Source of the DNA: Spirochaetales bacterium
GTDB taxonomy: Bacteria > Spirochaetota > Spirochaetia > DSM-2461
Assembly (NCBI GenBank): GCA_003247135.1
Contig: QKAW01000051.1
Coordinates: 1 to 44,627, forward strand
Direction: 5' to 3'
DNA length: 44,627 bases
Shown: piece by piece, positions 9,019 through 16,790 of the stretch
Layout: each line of letters opens with the position of its first letter
Numbering within the stretch: position 1 is the first letter of the stretch
Notes under the pieces: generated by a model
What the model was told of the DNA's origin: nothing
Databases searched by the model: none
Seen by the model: the letters and a program-made list of their open reading frames with translations, nothing else
Program-made: the position numbers and the translations under genes

Positions 9019-9054
9019 ATATTCACCTTATCCTAATTTATTAAAGCATAATAA

Positions 9055-9125
9055 CGAATAAAGTTAAAAAAAACAATAAAAATCAAATTTTATTCGACAA
9101 AACCCGTATTCACTTGTTTTATTCG
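9055..9125. repeat. Three copies of the octamer CGAATAAA/TTTATTCG
   Basis: CGAATAAA at 9055-9062 and its reverse complement TTTATTCG at 9089-9096 and 9118-9125 lie in the 181-base gap upstream of the aldolase-type gene. The first and second copies form an inverted pair. Placement suggests a regulator binding site; AT-rich chance recurrence is possible. Nothing else was recognised in 9019-9199. Confidence 0.4.
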
Positions 9126-9199
9126 TATTAAATCAGCATAAGAATGTTTTCTGGCAAATATTAGTCAAATCAGATCATAATTTATCTGAAATATTTTCA

Positions 9200-9385
9200 C
9201 TATTTATTTTTGTATGATTTACAATAATAGATCTTTTTACACCAGTTTTTAAACTCTTTTGCCTCTTTAACACTAATTTTATACCTATGAGCATAGGAAA
9301 TAATTGATATTTCACTTTTTAAATTTTCAAGAGTCACTTTTATTTTCCAAAATAAACTTTGTTTGCTTTGAACATGATTAGTCAT
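9200..9385 (-). CDS. Small 61-residue basic protein, HTH-like
   Basis: I do not recognise this gene. It has a strong ribosome site (AAAGGAG seven bases before the ATG), follows the histidine kinase gene by 51 bases on the same strand, and encodes a lysine-rich peptide. The stretch SEISIISYAHRYKISVKEAK then FKNWCKK resembles the helix-turn-helix of small transposase OrfA or regulator proteins. It ends in a basic CKSYKNK tail. It may be the last gene of the corrinoid operon or an independent small DNA-binding protein. Confidence 0.6.
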   Translation of the reverse strand: MTNHVQSKQSLFWKIKVTLENLKSEISIISYAHRYKISVKEAKEFKNWCKKIYYCKSYKNK

Positions 9386-9436
9386 AATTAACTCCTTTTA
9401 CTAAATTATCGGCAATTTAAAAGATAAAAATTAAGA

Positions 9437-10861
9437 CTATATATTTCTCGGGAAATCTATATAAAATTTGGTAAATTCACCTTCTATACTTTCACATAAA
9501 ATGTTTCCATTCAGCTTTTGAGTAACAATGTTATACACAATATTCAATCCAAGTCCACTACCTCCCTTATTTCTTCTGGTAGTAAAGAATGGTTCAAATA
9601 TCTTGCTAATATTACTGGAGTTAATACCTGCCCCGTTATCATTATAGGTTAAGTAAACAGTATTCTCATTCAGTTTAACATCCAGTGTAATTTTGCCTTC
9701 ATTCTTTTCCGAAAAGCCATGAATGATACTGTTTTGTAACAAATTCATTAATATCTGGTACATAGCTCCCGGGTAATTTACAATCTTTAACTTATCTGGG
9801 CAATTAAACTCTATTTTAAAACTGTCACTCACAAAACTTGCTTCCACACTTAAAAGAATATCCATTATATACTCTTTTAAATCAAATTCCCTTAACTCAT
9901 CATTAGACTGATCAACAGCCAGCTGCTTAAAACTTCCCATTAACTCTGTAGCTCTGGAAAGATTTCCAACAAGGATTTTTGTGCTTTTCTGCAGATCGGA
10001 AGTAATCTTCTCAAAAATAGACTTACTCAAACCATTATTATGATATATTTGAACAAAATTCTTCATTTCCGATTCCAGAAATGAGGCTGCTGTTATACAT
10101 ATTCCCAAGGGGGTATTTACTTCATGGGCAATACCCGCAACCAAATTACCTAAAGAGGCCATCTTCTCTGAATCTATTAACCTTCTCTGTGTATGGGTTA
10201 GCTCATCTACATATTTTCTAAGTTCTCTGGTTCTATCTTCAACTTCCTCTTCAAGGTGAGCTTGGTAATCAGCAAGTTCTAATTCAATTTTTTTCCTGTT
10301 TTCAATCTCTTTCTGTAACTTCTTGGTCCTTAAATCAATAATTTTTTCTTGTTCAAGAAAGAGTTTTGAGTTGTTTATAATAAGGGTCAGAACCCCTGTT
10401 AGCATCTCAATAACATTAACAAGTCTAGCCATACCGAATTTATCATCTGGTAATCCAAGAAGCATAAGAGACCCAAGATTTGTATTTCCAACTTTAAGAG
10501 GGGCAATAATACTGTTATCCAACTCATTAACCCGTATAATGTCGGATAATCCATGGATTTTATTAATACTCATATATGAGATCTCTGTTACAATATCAAG
10601 AGAAAAAGAAGCTTCAATAAACTCCTCTACAGGTTTTTGATAGAAAAAACTCTCTCTTCTTTTTGGTATTATAGTAATTGGTTTTAACTTATGCTCTCCC
10701 TCGGATATGAAAATTGCCGTAATCTTTGCTCCAGTTAAAGACCTTAAACTATCTGCAAAGATCTCCCCGGCTAAAACAGGATTGTCAGAACTTTTTAATA
10801 TACTCTCGACAATTTCCAGAATCATTATAGCGTTTGAACCATGAATATTATCACTACTCAT
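9437..10861 (-). CDS. Cytosolic sensor histidine kinase with N-terminal GAF-like domain
   Basis: The 474-residue protein has no membrane helix. Residues about 15-160 look like a GAF domain, 165-230 are coiled coil, then HisKA with the phosphoacceptor H246 in GIAHEVNTPLGI, then HATPase_c with NLLQNSIIHG (N box), DNGAGI (G1) and GGSGLGLNIVYNIV (G2). All catalytic boxes look intact. The frame is open from 10897, but the ATG at 10859-10861 has AAAAGGAC eight bases upstream and overlaps the end of the DUF1638 gene by 8 bases, so I chose it. No response regulator lies nearby. Its place in an operon with a corrinoid protein suggests it reads out the state of that protein. Confidence 0.88.
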   Translation of the reverse strand: MSSDNIHGSNAIMILEIVESILKSSDNPVLAGEIFADSLRSLTGAKITAIFISEGEHKLKPITIIPKRRESFFYQKPVEEFIEASFSLDIVTEISYMSINKIHGLSDIIRVNELDNSIIAPLKVGNTNLGSLMLLGLPDDKFGMARLVNVIEMLTGVLTLIINNSKLFLEQEKIIDLRTKKLQKEIENRKKIELELADYQAHLEEEVEDRTRELRKYVDELTHTQRRLIDSEKMASLGNLVAGIAHEVNTPLGICITAASFLESEMKNFVQIYHNNGLSKSIFEKITSDLQKSTKILVGNLSRATELMGSFKQLAVDQSNDELREFDLKEYIMDILLSVEASFVSDSFKIEFNCPDKLKIVNYPGAMYQILMNLLQNSIIHGFSEKNEGKITLDVKLNENTVYLTYNDNGAGINSSNISKIFEPFFTTRRNKGGSGLGLNIVYNIVTQKLNGNILCESIEGEFTKFYIDFPRNI

Positions 10862-11435
10862 CAATTGTCCTTTTAATAGCATTTTCCAAATTACCAAGAT
10901 CTGTTTTAAATATTACATAGGGAAGTCCTACATACTCAGAGATCTCATTCAATTGATCTACAGGGACATCATAAAAGCCGGTATCTATATAACAAAGATA
11001 CTTATGCATCTCTCTCATAAATGGTTTGGCAATTTTATCATTTAAACCCAATTCTATATTAAAAACCTCTTTCCATCTTGTAACCCACTCAGGTAGCAGA
11101 AAAAAAGCGCCCTCTCTACTAAATTTTTTATAATTTTCTGAACCTAAAACAATTTCCATACAGTTTATTCCAGGTATTTTATGAATGTTTTTGATATTTT
11201 TATATTTATCTGTATTGTTATGACACTCCCCTAAAACAATAGTAATATCCTCTTCATTTAGTTTTTCAATTTTGCTGTCTATTGCATTTTCAAGGGCCAT
11301 GGGTTTCATATGCAGCATGGAATTTACAAATTCAATTTTTATATCAAGATTATCTTTTGCGAGAATATACTCTAGCTCCTTCTTAAATATTGAACATGAA
11401 ATTATTACTCTCTCTTTACTTTTGTTATTATCCAT
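10854..11435 (-). CDS. DUF1638 family protein
   Basis: This 193-residue protein carries DUF1638 traits: the N-terminal IISCSIFKKELEYI, the MLHMKPMALENAI segment, a VLGECHNN where the family has a G-x-C-G-N type loop, and NCMEIVLGSENYKKF followed by FFLLPEWVTRWKEVF. DUF1638 genes are often found beside corrinoid-dependent methyltransferase genes; their biochemistry is not settled. Here the gene overlaps the UroD-like gene by 8 bases upstream and the kinase gene by 8 bases downstream, so the products are likely made in balanced amounts. Confidence 0.82.
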   Translation of the reverse strand: MDNNKSKERVIISCSIFKKELEYILAKDNLDIKIEFVNSMLHMKPMALENAIDSKIEKLNEEDITIVLGECHNNTDKYKNIKNIHKIPGINCMEIVLGSENYKKFSREGAFFLLPEWVTRWKEVFNIELGLNDKIAKPFMREMHKYLCYIDTGFYDVPVDQLNEISEYVGLPYVIFKTDLGNLENAIKRTIDE

Positions 11436-12453
11436 TTGCTACTCCATAAAATTCAAATAAACCCTCTTTTACAGCACGAATGTTTTCAAGTGGGGTATCC
11501 AGTTCAATATCTGCTGCACTTGTTGCAAGTAAATATGAGTTATCATCTTTCATTTTATCCAGAATAGCATGTACATGTCTTTTTACCTCTTCCGGTTTTC
11601 TCCTGTACAAGCTGGGTCCATCAATATTCCCAACAATAAGTTTTTTACTTCCAAGTTTCTCTCTACAGCTGTGTAATTGATCCTCCTTTCCAACATAGAA
11701 TCCGACAACATTCGGAAGGTTTTTTAATGAATCCAGAGATCCTATAAGTGAAGTTCCTACATGGTGTAGAACAATTGGGCCATTAACCTGTTTAAAAGCC
11801 TTTGTTAAAACAGGTATTGCCACCTCTTTTAATAGTTTAGGTGTAATTATTCTTAGATTGCAGAAAGGAAGAGGCAGTACTATAAATGTAGCTCCATCTC
11901 TAAAATTTTTATTTGACCACTGTATAAAAAATTCAGTTGTAACTTCTAAAAGCTCTGCAGCATATTGTGGTTTAAATATAAGTGTTTCAAGCCACCCCTC
12001 TATCCCCAGGATTATTGCAGGAAGATCAATGGGGCTAAGATTTGTTACTGCTATAGGTGTATCTCCGGTTTTTTCTCTTAAAAGAATAAGGGTATTGCTT
12101 AAATAATCCAGATATTTGTTCCCATTTATATCAGGTTTTTCCAAAAGATCTAATCCTTCAAGGACATTTGGATTTGGCTTATACATCAATGGAGGCTGTT
12201 TATCGTAATTGCGAATTGCTCCTCCAAAAGCAGCACCTAAATATGACAATAAAAAAGGGTTTAATAAAACATCTTGGTTAAATATTTCAAAAGCTGCAAT
12301 TTGCCCGGAAACATAAAGATCCGGATTTGTGTAATAATGTTCAAGATTACTACCTGTAAAATTTGCGCCATAAAGAGACGTCATTAGGGAGAATGGACGT
12401 CTGTCAAAATTTTCTCCAGTAACAGAAGCCAAAACTCGTTCAAGACTAGTCAC
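11428..12453 (-). CDS. UroD/MtaA-family methyltransferase-like protein lacking zinc cysteines
   Basis: The 341-residue sequence follows the uroporphyrinogen decarboxylase / methylcobalamin:coenzyme M methyltransferase fold (N-terminal MTSLERVLASVTGENFDRRP, C-terminal LDTPLENIRAVKEGL). MtaA-type enzymes bind zinc through a His-x-Cys pair and a later Cys. Here the first site reads VLHHVGTS (H230, V232 where Cys is expected) and the second LLATSAADIELDTP (no Cys). It may therefore not activate a thiol; it could bind a methyl donor or the corrinoid protein as a sensor part, or use another ligand set. It overlaps the corrinoid gene (12446) and the DUF1638 gene by 8 bases each. Confidence 0.82.
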   Translation of the reverse strand: MTSLERVLASVTGENFDRRPFSLMTSLYGANFTGSNLEHYYTNPDLYVSGQIAAFEIFNQDVLLNPFLLSYLGAAFGGAIRNYDKQPPLMYKPNPNVLEGLDLLEKPDINGNKYLDYLSNTLILLREKTGDTPIAVTNLSPIDLPAIILGIEGWLETLIFKPQYAAELLEVTTEFFIQWSNKNFRDGATFIVLPLPFCNLRIITPKLLKEVAIPVLTKAFKQVNGPIVLHHVGTSLIGSLDSLKNLPNVVGFYVGKEDQLHSCREKLGSKKLIVGNIDGPSLYRRKPEEVKRHVHAILDKMKDDNSYLLATSAADIELDTPLENIRAVKEGLFEFYGVANG

Positions 12454-13123
12454 CTTTGAGCTCCTTCATAAACCTGTCAAGCATTTCCGGTACCTGAATT
12501 GCATTCATAGTAGAACCGTCACCCCCGACCTCTTTATAAAGATTTCTCCTCTGGGTAAAAATTGCACCACCGACAGCCAGTCTAATTTTATCCTTTAGTC
12601 CTCTCCTGTTAATCTCTTCCCTTACCAGTTTTATGTTTAGAGCATTTTTTAACATCATTGCCGAGATTGCAATTATTGGAGCATTGTGTTCAACTGCAAC
12701 ATCCACAAAATCCTTTGGGGGAATATCATCACCTAAATCAATTACCTCCCAACCATCAAGTTTTAGAAATGTTATTACAAGTTTTCTGCCTAAACTGTGG
12801 CAATCGTCCAGAATATTTCCTATAACAACTGGACCTTTCAAGTTATGGGTTACATTATTTCTTTTTCTCTCTTCAACGATATGATTATATGTATCCTCAA
12901 CTACTTTGCTCAGGATATACCCCTGACCTAAACTGACTCTTTCCCCATTTCCCCAATCATTACCAAAATCTTCAAGACATGGTTCTATTAAAGCTTGTAA
13001 TGAGTCAGTATAACTATACTCTTTTGCATATTGGGCTATAATAGAGCAGGCTCTATCTTTTTCCCCTTCCAAAATTGCTTCTAATAGATTTTTTCTTAAT
13101 TTAGCTAATAATTCATCTTCCAT
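12446..13123 (-). CDS. Corrinoid (B12)-binding protein, MtaC/MtbC type
   Basis: The 225-residue protein has the two-domain shape of methyltransferase corrinoid proteins: a helical cap (about 1-92) and a B12-binding Rossmann domain (about 96-222). The cobalamin motif is intact: D107-x-H109-x-x-G112, then S154-A-M156 exactly 41 residues later, then G185-G186. H109 would be the lower axial cobalt ligand. Such proteins shuttle methyl groups between two methyltransferases; the only candidate partner here is the altered UroD-like protein. First gene of the operon, 47 bases after mgtC, with its own promoter and no Shine-Dalgarno sequence. Confidence 0.9.
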   Translation of the reverse strand: MEDELLAKLRKNLLEAILEGEKDRACSIIAQYAKEYSYTDSLQALIEPCLEDFGNDWGNGERVSLGQGYILSKVVEDTYNHIVEERKRNNVTHNLKGPVVIGNILDDCHSLGRKLVITFLKLDGWEVIDLGDDIPPKDFVDVAVEHNAPIIAISAMMLKNALNIKLVREEINRRGLKDKIRLAVGGAIFTQRRNLYKEVGGDGSTMNAIQVPEMLDRFMKELKGD

Positions 13124-13131
13124 TAACTATA

Positions 13132-13160
13132 ATTTTAGATGCTAGAAAATTAATATTCAA
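13132..13160 (-). promoter_or_regulatory. Promoter of the corrinoid operon, likely leaderless
   Basis: On the minus strand TTGAAT (13155-13160), a 17-base spacer, and TAAAAT (13132-13137). The ATG begins eight bases after the -10 hexamer, about at the expected transcription start. Confidence 0.6.
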
Positions 13161-13170
13161 ATTTTTATTT

Positions 13171-13791
13171 TTAATTAATGCTGAATTCAATAATATCTTT
13201 ATGAGCATTCAGAATTTCAGGTAACCTATCCATATTTTTTTTACTGTTTTCAATAATTAGAACAAAGGTGTATATATTCTTATGTTTATCACCATGTATT
13301 GAGAGTGTTTTATATTTTTTTGCATTTATTATGGATTTTATCTCATCTTTAGAATATTTGTCTTTTAAAACAAGGGTGAGTTTTTTCTGATATAACCCTA
13401 AACCTTTTGCCTCAAACTGCTTATCTATTAATACTACTATCCATATTAACAGATATAGGGATAAAGCTAAAAGATATGCACCAATACCCACACATAATCC
13501 AATAATAGCAAAAAGCCAGATACTTGCTGCACTGGTAAAACCAAATATTCTATCTGAAGTTTTAATAAGAGCACCTGCACCTAAAAAACCTATACCGGTA
13601 ACAATACCGCTTAGTAAGGGAAGAGGGTTTTCACTGTTTAGGGTTATTGCAGATATGGCTAAACCACATGATCCTATAGAAACAAAGATAAAGGTTCCAA
13701 AACCTATAGGTTTATTTGAAAACTGTCTCTCTATTCCAAAAATAAGAGAGAGGATAAAAATAATTAAAACTTTTAAAACAATCTGGTTCAT
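13171..13791 (-). CDS. MgtC/SapB family membrane protein
   Basis: The protein has four to five membrane helices in the first ~130 residues and the MgtC hallmark segments GIERQFSNKPIGFGTFIFVSIG and GIGFLGAGALIK (split here), then a soluble C-terminal domain of about 70 residues (KLTLVLKDKYSKDEI ... DIIEFSIN) that resembles the ACT-like domain of MgtC. Family members affect magnesium stress and membrane ATP synthase activity in some bacteria, but the role is not general. The frame is open from a TTG at 13809; that codon overlaps a TATAAT box (13809-13814), so I prefer the ATG at 13789-13791 (206 residues). Confidence 0.85.
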   Translation of the reverse strand: MNQIVLKVLIIFILSLIFGIERQFSNKPIGFGTFIFVSIGSCGLAISAITLNSENPLPLLSGIVTGIGFLGAGALIKTSDRIFGFTSAASIWLFAIIGLCVGIGAYLLALSLYLLIWIVVLIDKQFEAKGLGLYQKKLTLVLKDKYSKDEIKSIINAKKYKTLSIHGDKHKNIYTFVLIIENSKKNMDRLPEILNAHKDIIEFSIN

Positions 13792-13834
13792 ACCCAATAT
13801 TAAACTCAATTATAAATTTAGAAAATTATTTTTT

Positions 13835-13862
13835 TTGATTTATCTGGCAAATTGTATATAAT
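13835..13862 (+). promoter_or_regulatory. Promoter of the CZB-like chemoreceptor gene
   Basis: TTGATT (13835-13840), 16 bases, TATAAT (13857-13862), followed by a purine-rich ribosome site GAGAAGAG before the ATG at 13889. This looks like a housekeeping-sigma promoter rather than a flagellar one. Confidence 0.6.
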
Positions 13863-13888
13863 TAAAAAAAAGTTCGAGAAGAGAAAAG

Positions 13889-15769
13889 ATGAAATTAAAA
13901 AGTAAACTATACGGTGGTTTTTCCATATTGCTAATATCAGTATTAATCATGGGCATTACCGCTCTGGCTATAGCACAGCAAGTAAAGGAGAAAGATAAGC
14001 TACTTACAGACGTTGTTCATGCCAGCTTCGATATTGAAGAGATATATAAATCTCATCTAATATGGAAAAATAGTGTGGAAAACACTTTTATTCTTAATAA
14101 TAATCATATAGATGTGCAGGAAGACGGTCATTTATGCGGTTTTGGAAAGTTTTTATATGGTGAAGATATGGAGAATCTCTTATCAACTTCACCTGCAGCC
14201 GGCAAAATATTATCAGAAGCAGAAGATGTTCACTTAGCACTACACGACTCTATAAAAATGATAAATTCATACTGGGCTCCTATACATACCGGACTTTTGG
14301 AGAAACTTCAGCTGTCATTAATCCAGCATAAAGAGTGGGCTCTAAGTGTTATATCCTCTATTATAGAAGATGAAGAAATTAGTGTTCAGGCTGATTCGTC
14401 AAAATGTGATTTTGGACAGTTTCTGCAAAGTTCAGCCAGTTTGAATATTGAATCTCAATGGCCTTTATATAAATCCCAAATGATTTTAATTAAAAAGGAT
14501 CATGAAGATTTACACAAAATTATACCAGTAATAAATAATTCTACAAAACAGAGTGATAAGTTAGAGGTTTACAGAGATCAGCTGGAGCCCCTGCTTAAAT
14601 CTATTACAGATAATATTATTCTTATTATAGAAAATGAGACCGTGTTAAAAAATAACCAGACAAAGGCTATAGATACTTTTAAAAACAGTACAACGAAATA
14701 TTTGGATGCAGTTTTAAACAAACTGAACCTAACTACAGCAGAACTTAATAAACAGAAAACAATCACTGAAGAGTCACTGGATTATAGCCTATCAATGCAG
14801 AGTAATGTTATTTTAATTGTTCTTATTATAATAACTATTACCTCTATTTTGTTAAGCATCACAATTTCATCAAGCATACTAAAACAGTTGGGTGTAGACC
14901 CTACAGAGCTGGAATCAATAGCCAACTCTATAACTAATGGAGATCTCAGTATTAATTTCAATACAAAGAAAACACCTAGAGGTGTTTATAAATCCCTGTA
15001 TAAAATGGTGAACAAACTTTTACAGGTGGTTACTGACATTAGGGAAAGTTCAGATAATGTAGCATCAGAAAGTTCCCAACTGAGTACAACCTCGACCCAG
15101 ATGTCCCAGGGAGCTTCCGAGCAGGCATCATCTATTGAAGAGATTTCATCCTCTATGGAAGAGATGGTTTCCAATATACAGCGAAATGCTGAAAATGCAA
15201 ACCAAACTGTAAGACTTGCAGTAAAGTCATCAACAGATGCTGTAACAGGTGGAGAAGCAGTTACTAAAACATTAAATGCCATGAAAGATATTGCATCAAA
15301 AATATCCCTTATTGGAGAAATATCCAGAAATACAAACCTTTTAGCCCTAAATGCTTCCATTGAAGCTGCAAGAGCCGGAGAGCATGGAAAAAGCTTTGCT
15401 GTAGTAGCTTCTGAAGTAGGAAAACTTGCTGAAAAGAGTAAGATTGTAGCTGCTGAGATTAATGAACTGGCAACTAGCAGTGTTACTATTGCTGAAAATG
15501 CAAGCAGTACAATTATGAATATGATTCCAAATATACAGCAAACTTCTGAGTTAGTTAAAGAGATTACAGCCTCATGCAATGAGCAGAATTCCGGGGCAGA
15601 GCAGATTAATACTGCGATTTTACAGCTAGACTCTGTTATACAGCAAAACTCTGCTGTATCTGAGGAGTCCTCATCAATGGCTGAAGAGTTACATGGTCAA
15701 TCTGAAATACTTAAGGATATTGTCTCTTTTTTCAAAACCAGTAAAGAACTTATTACTTTTAAAGAGTAA
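13889..15769 (+). CDS. Methyl-accepting chemotaxis protein with two periplasmic CZB-like repeats
   Basis: The 626-residue receptor has membrane helices at about 9-31 and 284-306 with a ~250-residue periplasmic part between. That part holds two similar modules: H56..W59..C83..H115..H119 and H147..W150..C173..H205..H209, with CGFGKFL and CDFGQFL around the cysteines. Three His and one Cys with this spacing is the zinc site of the CZB domain, which is usually cytosolic and C-terminal in chemoreceptors and diguanylate cyclases. A HAMP-like segment ([20 protein letters not shown]) and an MCP signalling region (tip [30 protein letters not shown]) follow. Likely ligand: zinc or an oxidant acting on the Zn-Cys site. 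Confidence 0.9.
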   Translation: MKLKSKLYGGFSILLISVLIMGITALAIAQQVKEKDKLLTDVVHASFDIEEIYKSHLIWKNSVENTFILNNNHIDVQEDGHLCGFGKFLYGEDMENLLSTSPAAGKILSEAEDVHLALHDSIKMINSYWAPIHTGLLEKLQLSLIQHKEWALSVISSIIEDEEISVQADSSKCDFGQFLQSSASLNIESQWPLYKSQMILIKKDHEDLHKIIPVINNSTKQSDKLEVYRDQLEPLLKSITDNIILIIENETVLKNNQTKAIDTFKNSTTKYLDAVLNKLNLTTAELNKQKTITEESLDYSLSMQSNVILIVLIIITITSILLSITISSSILKQLGVDPTELESIANSITNGDLSINFNTKKTPRGVYKSLYKMVNKLLQVVTDIRESSDNVASESSQLSTTSTQMSQGASEQASSIEEISSSMEEMVSNIQRNAENANQTVRLAVKSSTDAVTGGEAVTKTLNAMKDIASKISLIGEISRNTNLLALNASIEAARAGEHGKSFAVVASEVGKLAEKSKIVAAEINELATSSVTIAENASSTIMNMIPNIQQTSELVKEITASCNEQNSGAEQINTAILQLDSVIQQNSAVSEESSSMAEELHGQSEILKDIVSFFKTSKELITFKE

Positions 15770-15861
15770 TTATAAAACTTCATTTTTGTAGCACCTTATG
15801 GTAACCGGTAGCAATATAATTAATACATTAACTGTTTAATATAGAAATATTGATTAAGTTG

Positions 15862-15870
15862 TGTTAATAT
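15862..15870 (+). promoter_or_regulatory. Extended -10 promoter of metA, likely leaderless
   Basis: TG-T-TAATAT ends six bases before the metA ATG at 15877; the six bases are all T. No clear -35 box or Shine-Dalgarno sequence is seen. The rest of 15770-15876 holds a GGTAACCGGTAGC segment (15800-15812) but no recognisable SAM riboswitch. Confidence 0.45.
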
Positions 15871-15876
15871 TTTTTT

Positions 15877-16784
15877 ATGCCTATTAAGATTAAAGATAAA
15901 TTACCAGCTATAGAAATTTTAAACAACGAAAATATTTTTGTTATGACCGAAACCAGGGCAATGACTCAGGATATTAGGCCACTAAAAATAGCAATATTGA
16001 ATTTAATGCCTAAAAAATGCACAACAGAGACTCACCTTTTACGGCTTTTATCAAATACTCCGCTACAAGTTGAAGTAGATCTTATACACCCGGTAACACA
16101 TGTATCAAAAAATACAGATGCAGAGCACCTTGAAGTTTTTTATAAAACATTCCCTGATATAAAAAATCACAACTATGATGGGCTTATTATTACTGGTGCT
16201 CCAGTAGAAACCTTAGCATTTGAAAGTGTCGATTATTGGGATGAACTTAAAGAGATAATGGATTGGTCTAAAAATCATGTAACATCGACTCTTCATATAT
16301 GCTGGGGTGCTCAGGCCGGTCTATACTACCACTATGGGGTTGAAAAATATGAAACTCCGGAAAAAATCTCTGGTATTTTTGAGCATACGGTAGAAAACAG
16401 ACATATCCCTATAGCTAGAGGTTTTGATGATTTCTTTCTTGCACAGAAATTTTAAGAAGGGAAATAGAGCCAATTGATAACCTTGAAATTGTTTCAGAAT
16501 CCAGGGAAGCAGGAATTTATATTGTAACTTCCAGAGATGGGAAACAAATTTTTGTTACCGGTCACTCTGAATATGATCCTCTTACCCTAAAAGAGGAGTA
16601 TGAAAGAGATATGAAAGTTAATCCTGAAGCAACTATTATCCCTAAAAACTACTTTCCAGATAATGATCCATCGAAAATGCCGATTGTAAAATGGAGAGGA
16701 CATGCTAATCTTCTTTTCCTGAATTGGCTTAATTATTATGTATACCAGATGACTCCTTTTGATCTGGATGGTGAAAACAAATAA
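15877..16784 (+). pseudogene. metA: Homoserine O-acyltransferase MetA, frameshifted
   Basis: The first 189 codons match MetA, including the active-site Cys in [12 protein letters not shown] and TSTL before it, up to GFDDFFLA. The frame then reads QKF and stops at 16453-16455. The rest of MetA continues in another frame from about 16445: [17 protein letters not shown], then GHSEYD with the catalytic His and Glu, [10 protein letters not shown] and [22 protein letters not shown], ending at 16782-16784. The conserved PHSRY stretch between the halves is missing, so an inferred 16-base deletion both removes five residues and shifts the frame. MetA starts methionine synthesis by acylating homoserine; this copy should be inactive unless the deletion is an assembly error. 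Confidence 0.85.
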
Positions 16785-16790
16785 ATTAAT

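Noticed and set aside
8578..9036. Open frame of 152 codons on the plus strand
   Set aside because: Antisense to the DRE-TIM enzyme gene with its intact catalytic motifs; composition is Tyr/Ile-rich, as expected from reading the opposite strand.
9170..9189. TCAGAT/ATCTGA hairpin as terminator of the corrinoid operon
   Set aside because: The stem is only 6 bp of mixed strength with no T run after it on the minus strand.
14986..15579. Open frame of 197 codons on the minus strand
   Set aside because: It lies wholly opposite the signalling region of the chemoreceptor at 13889-15769 and has the low-complexity Ser/Ala composition of an antisense shadow.
15770..15876. Possible SAM riboswitch or LacI-type operator before metA
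   Set aside because: No SAM-I/II helices or pseudoknot pattern could be built. GGTAACCGGTAGC contains only a 6-bp ACCGGT palindrome and no matching regulator gene is adjacent.
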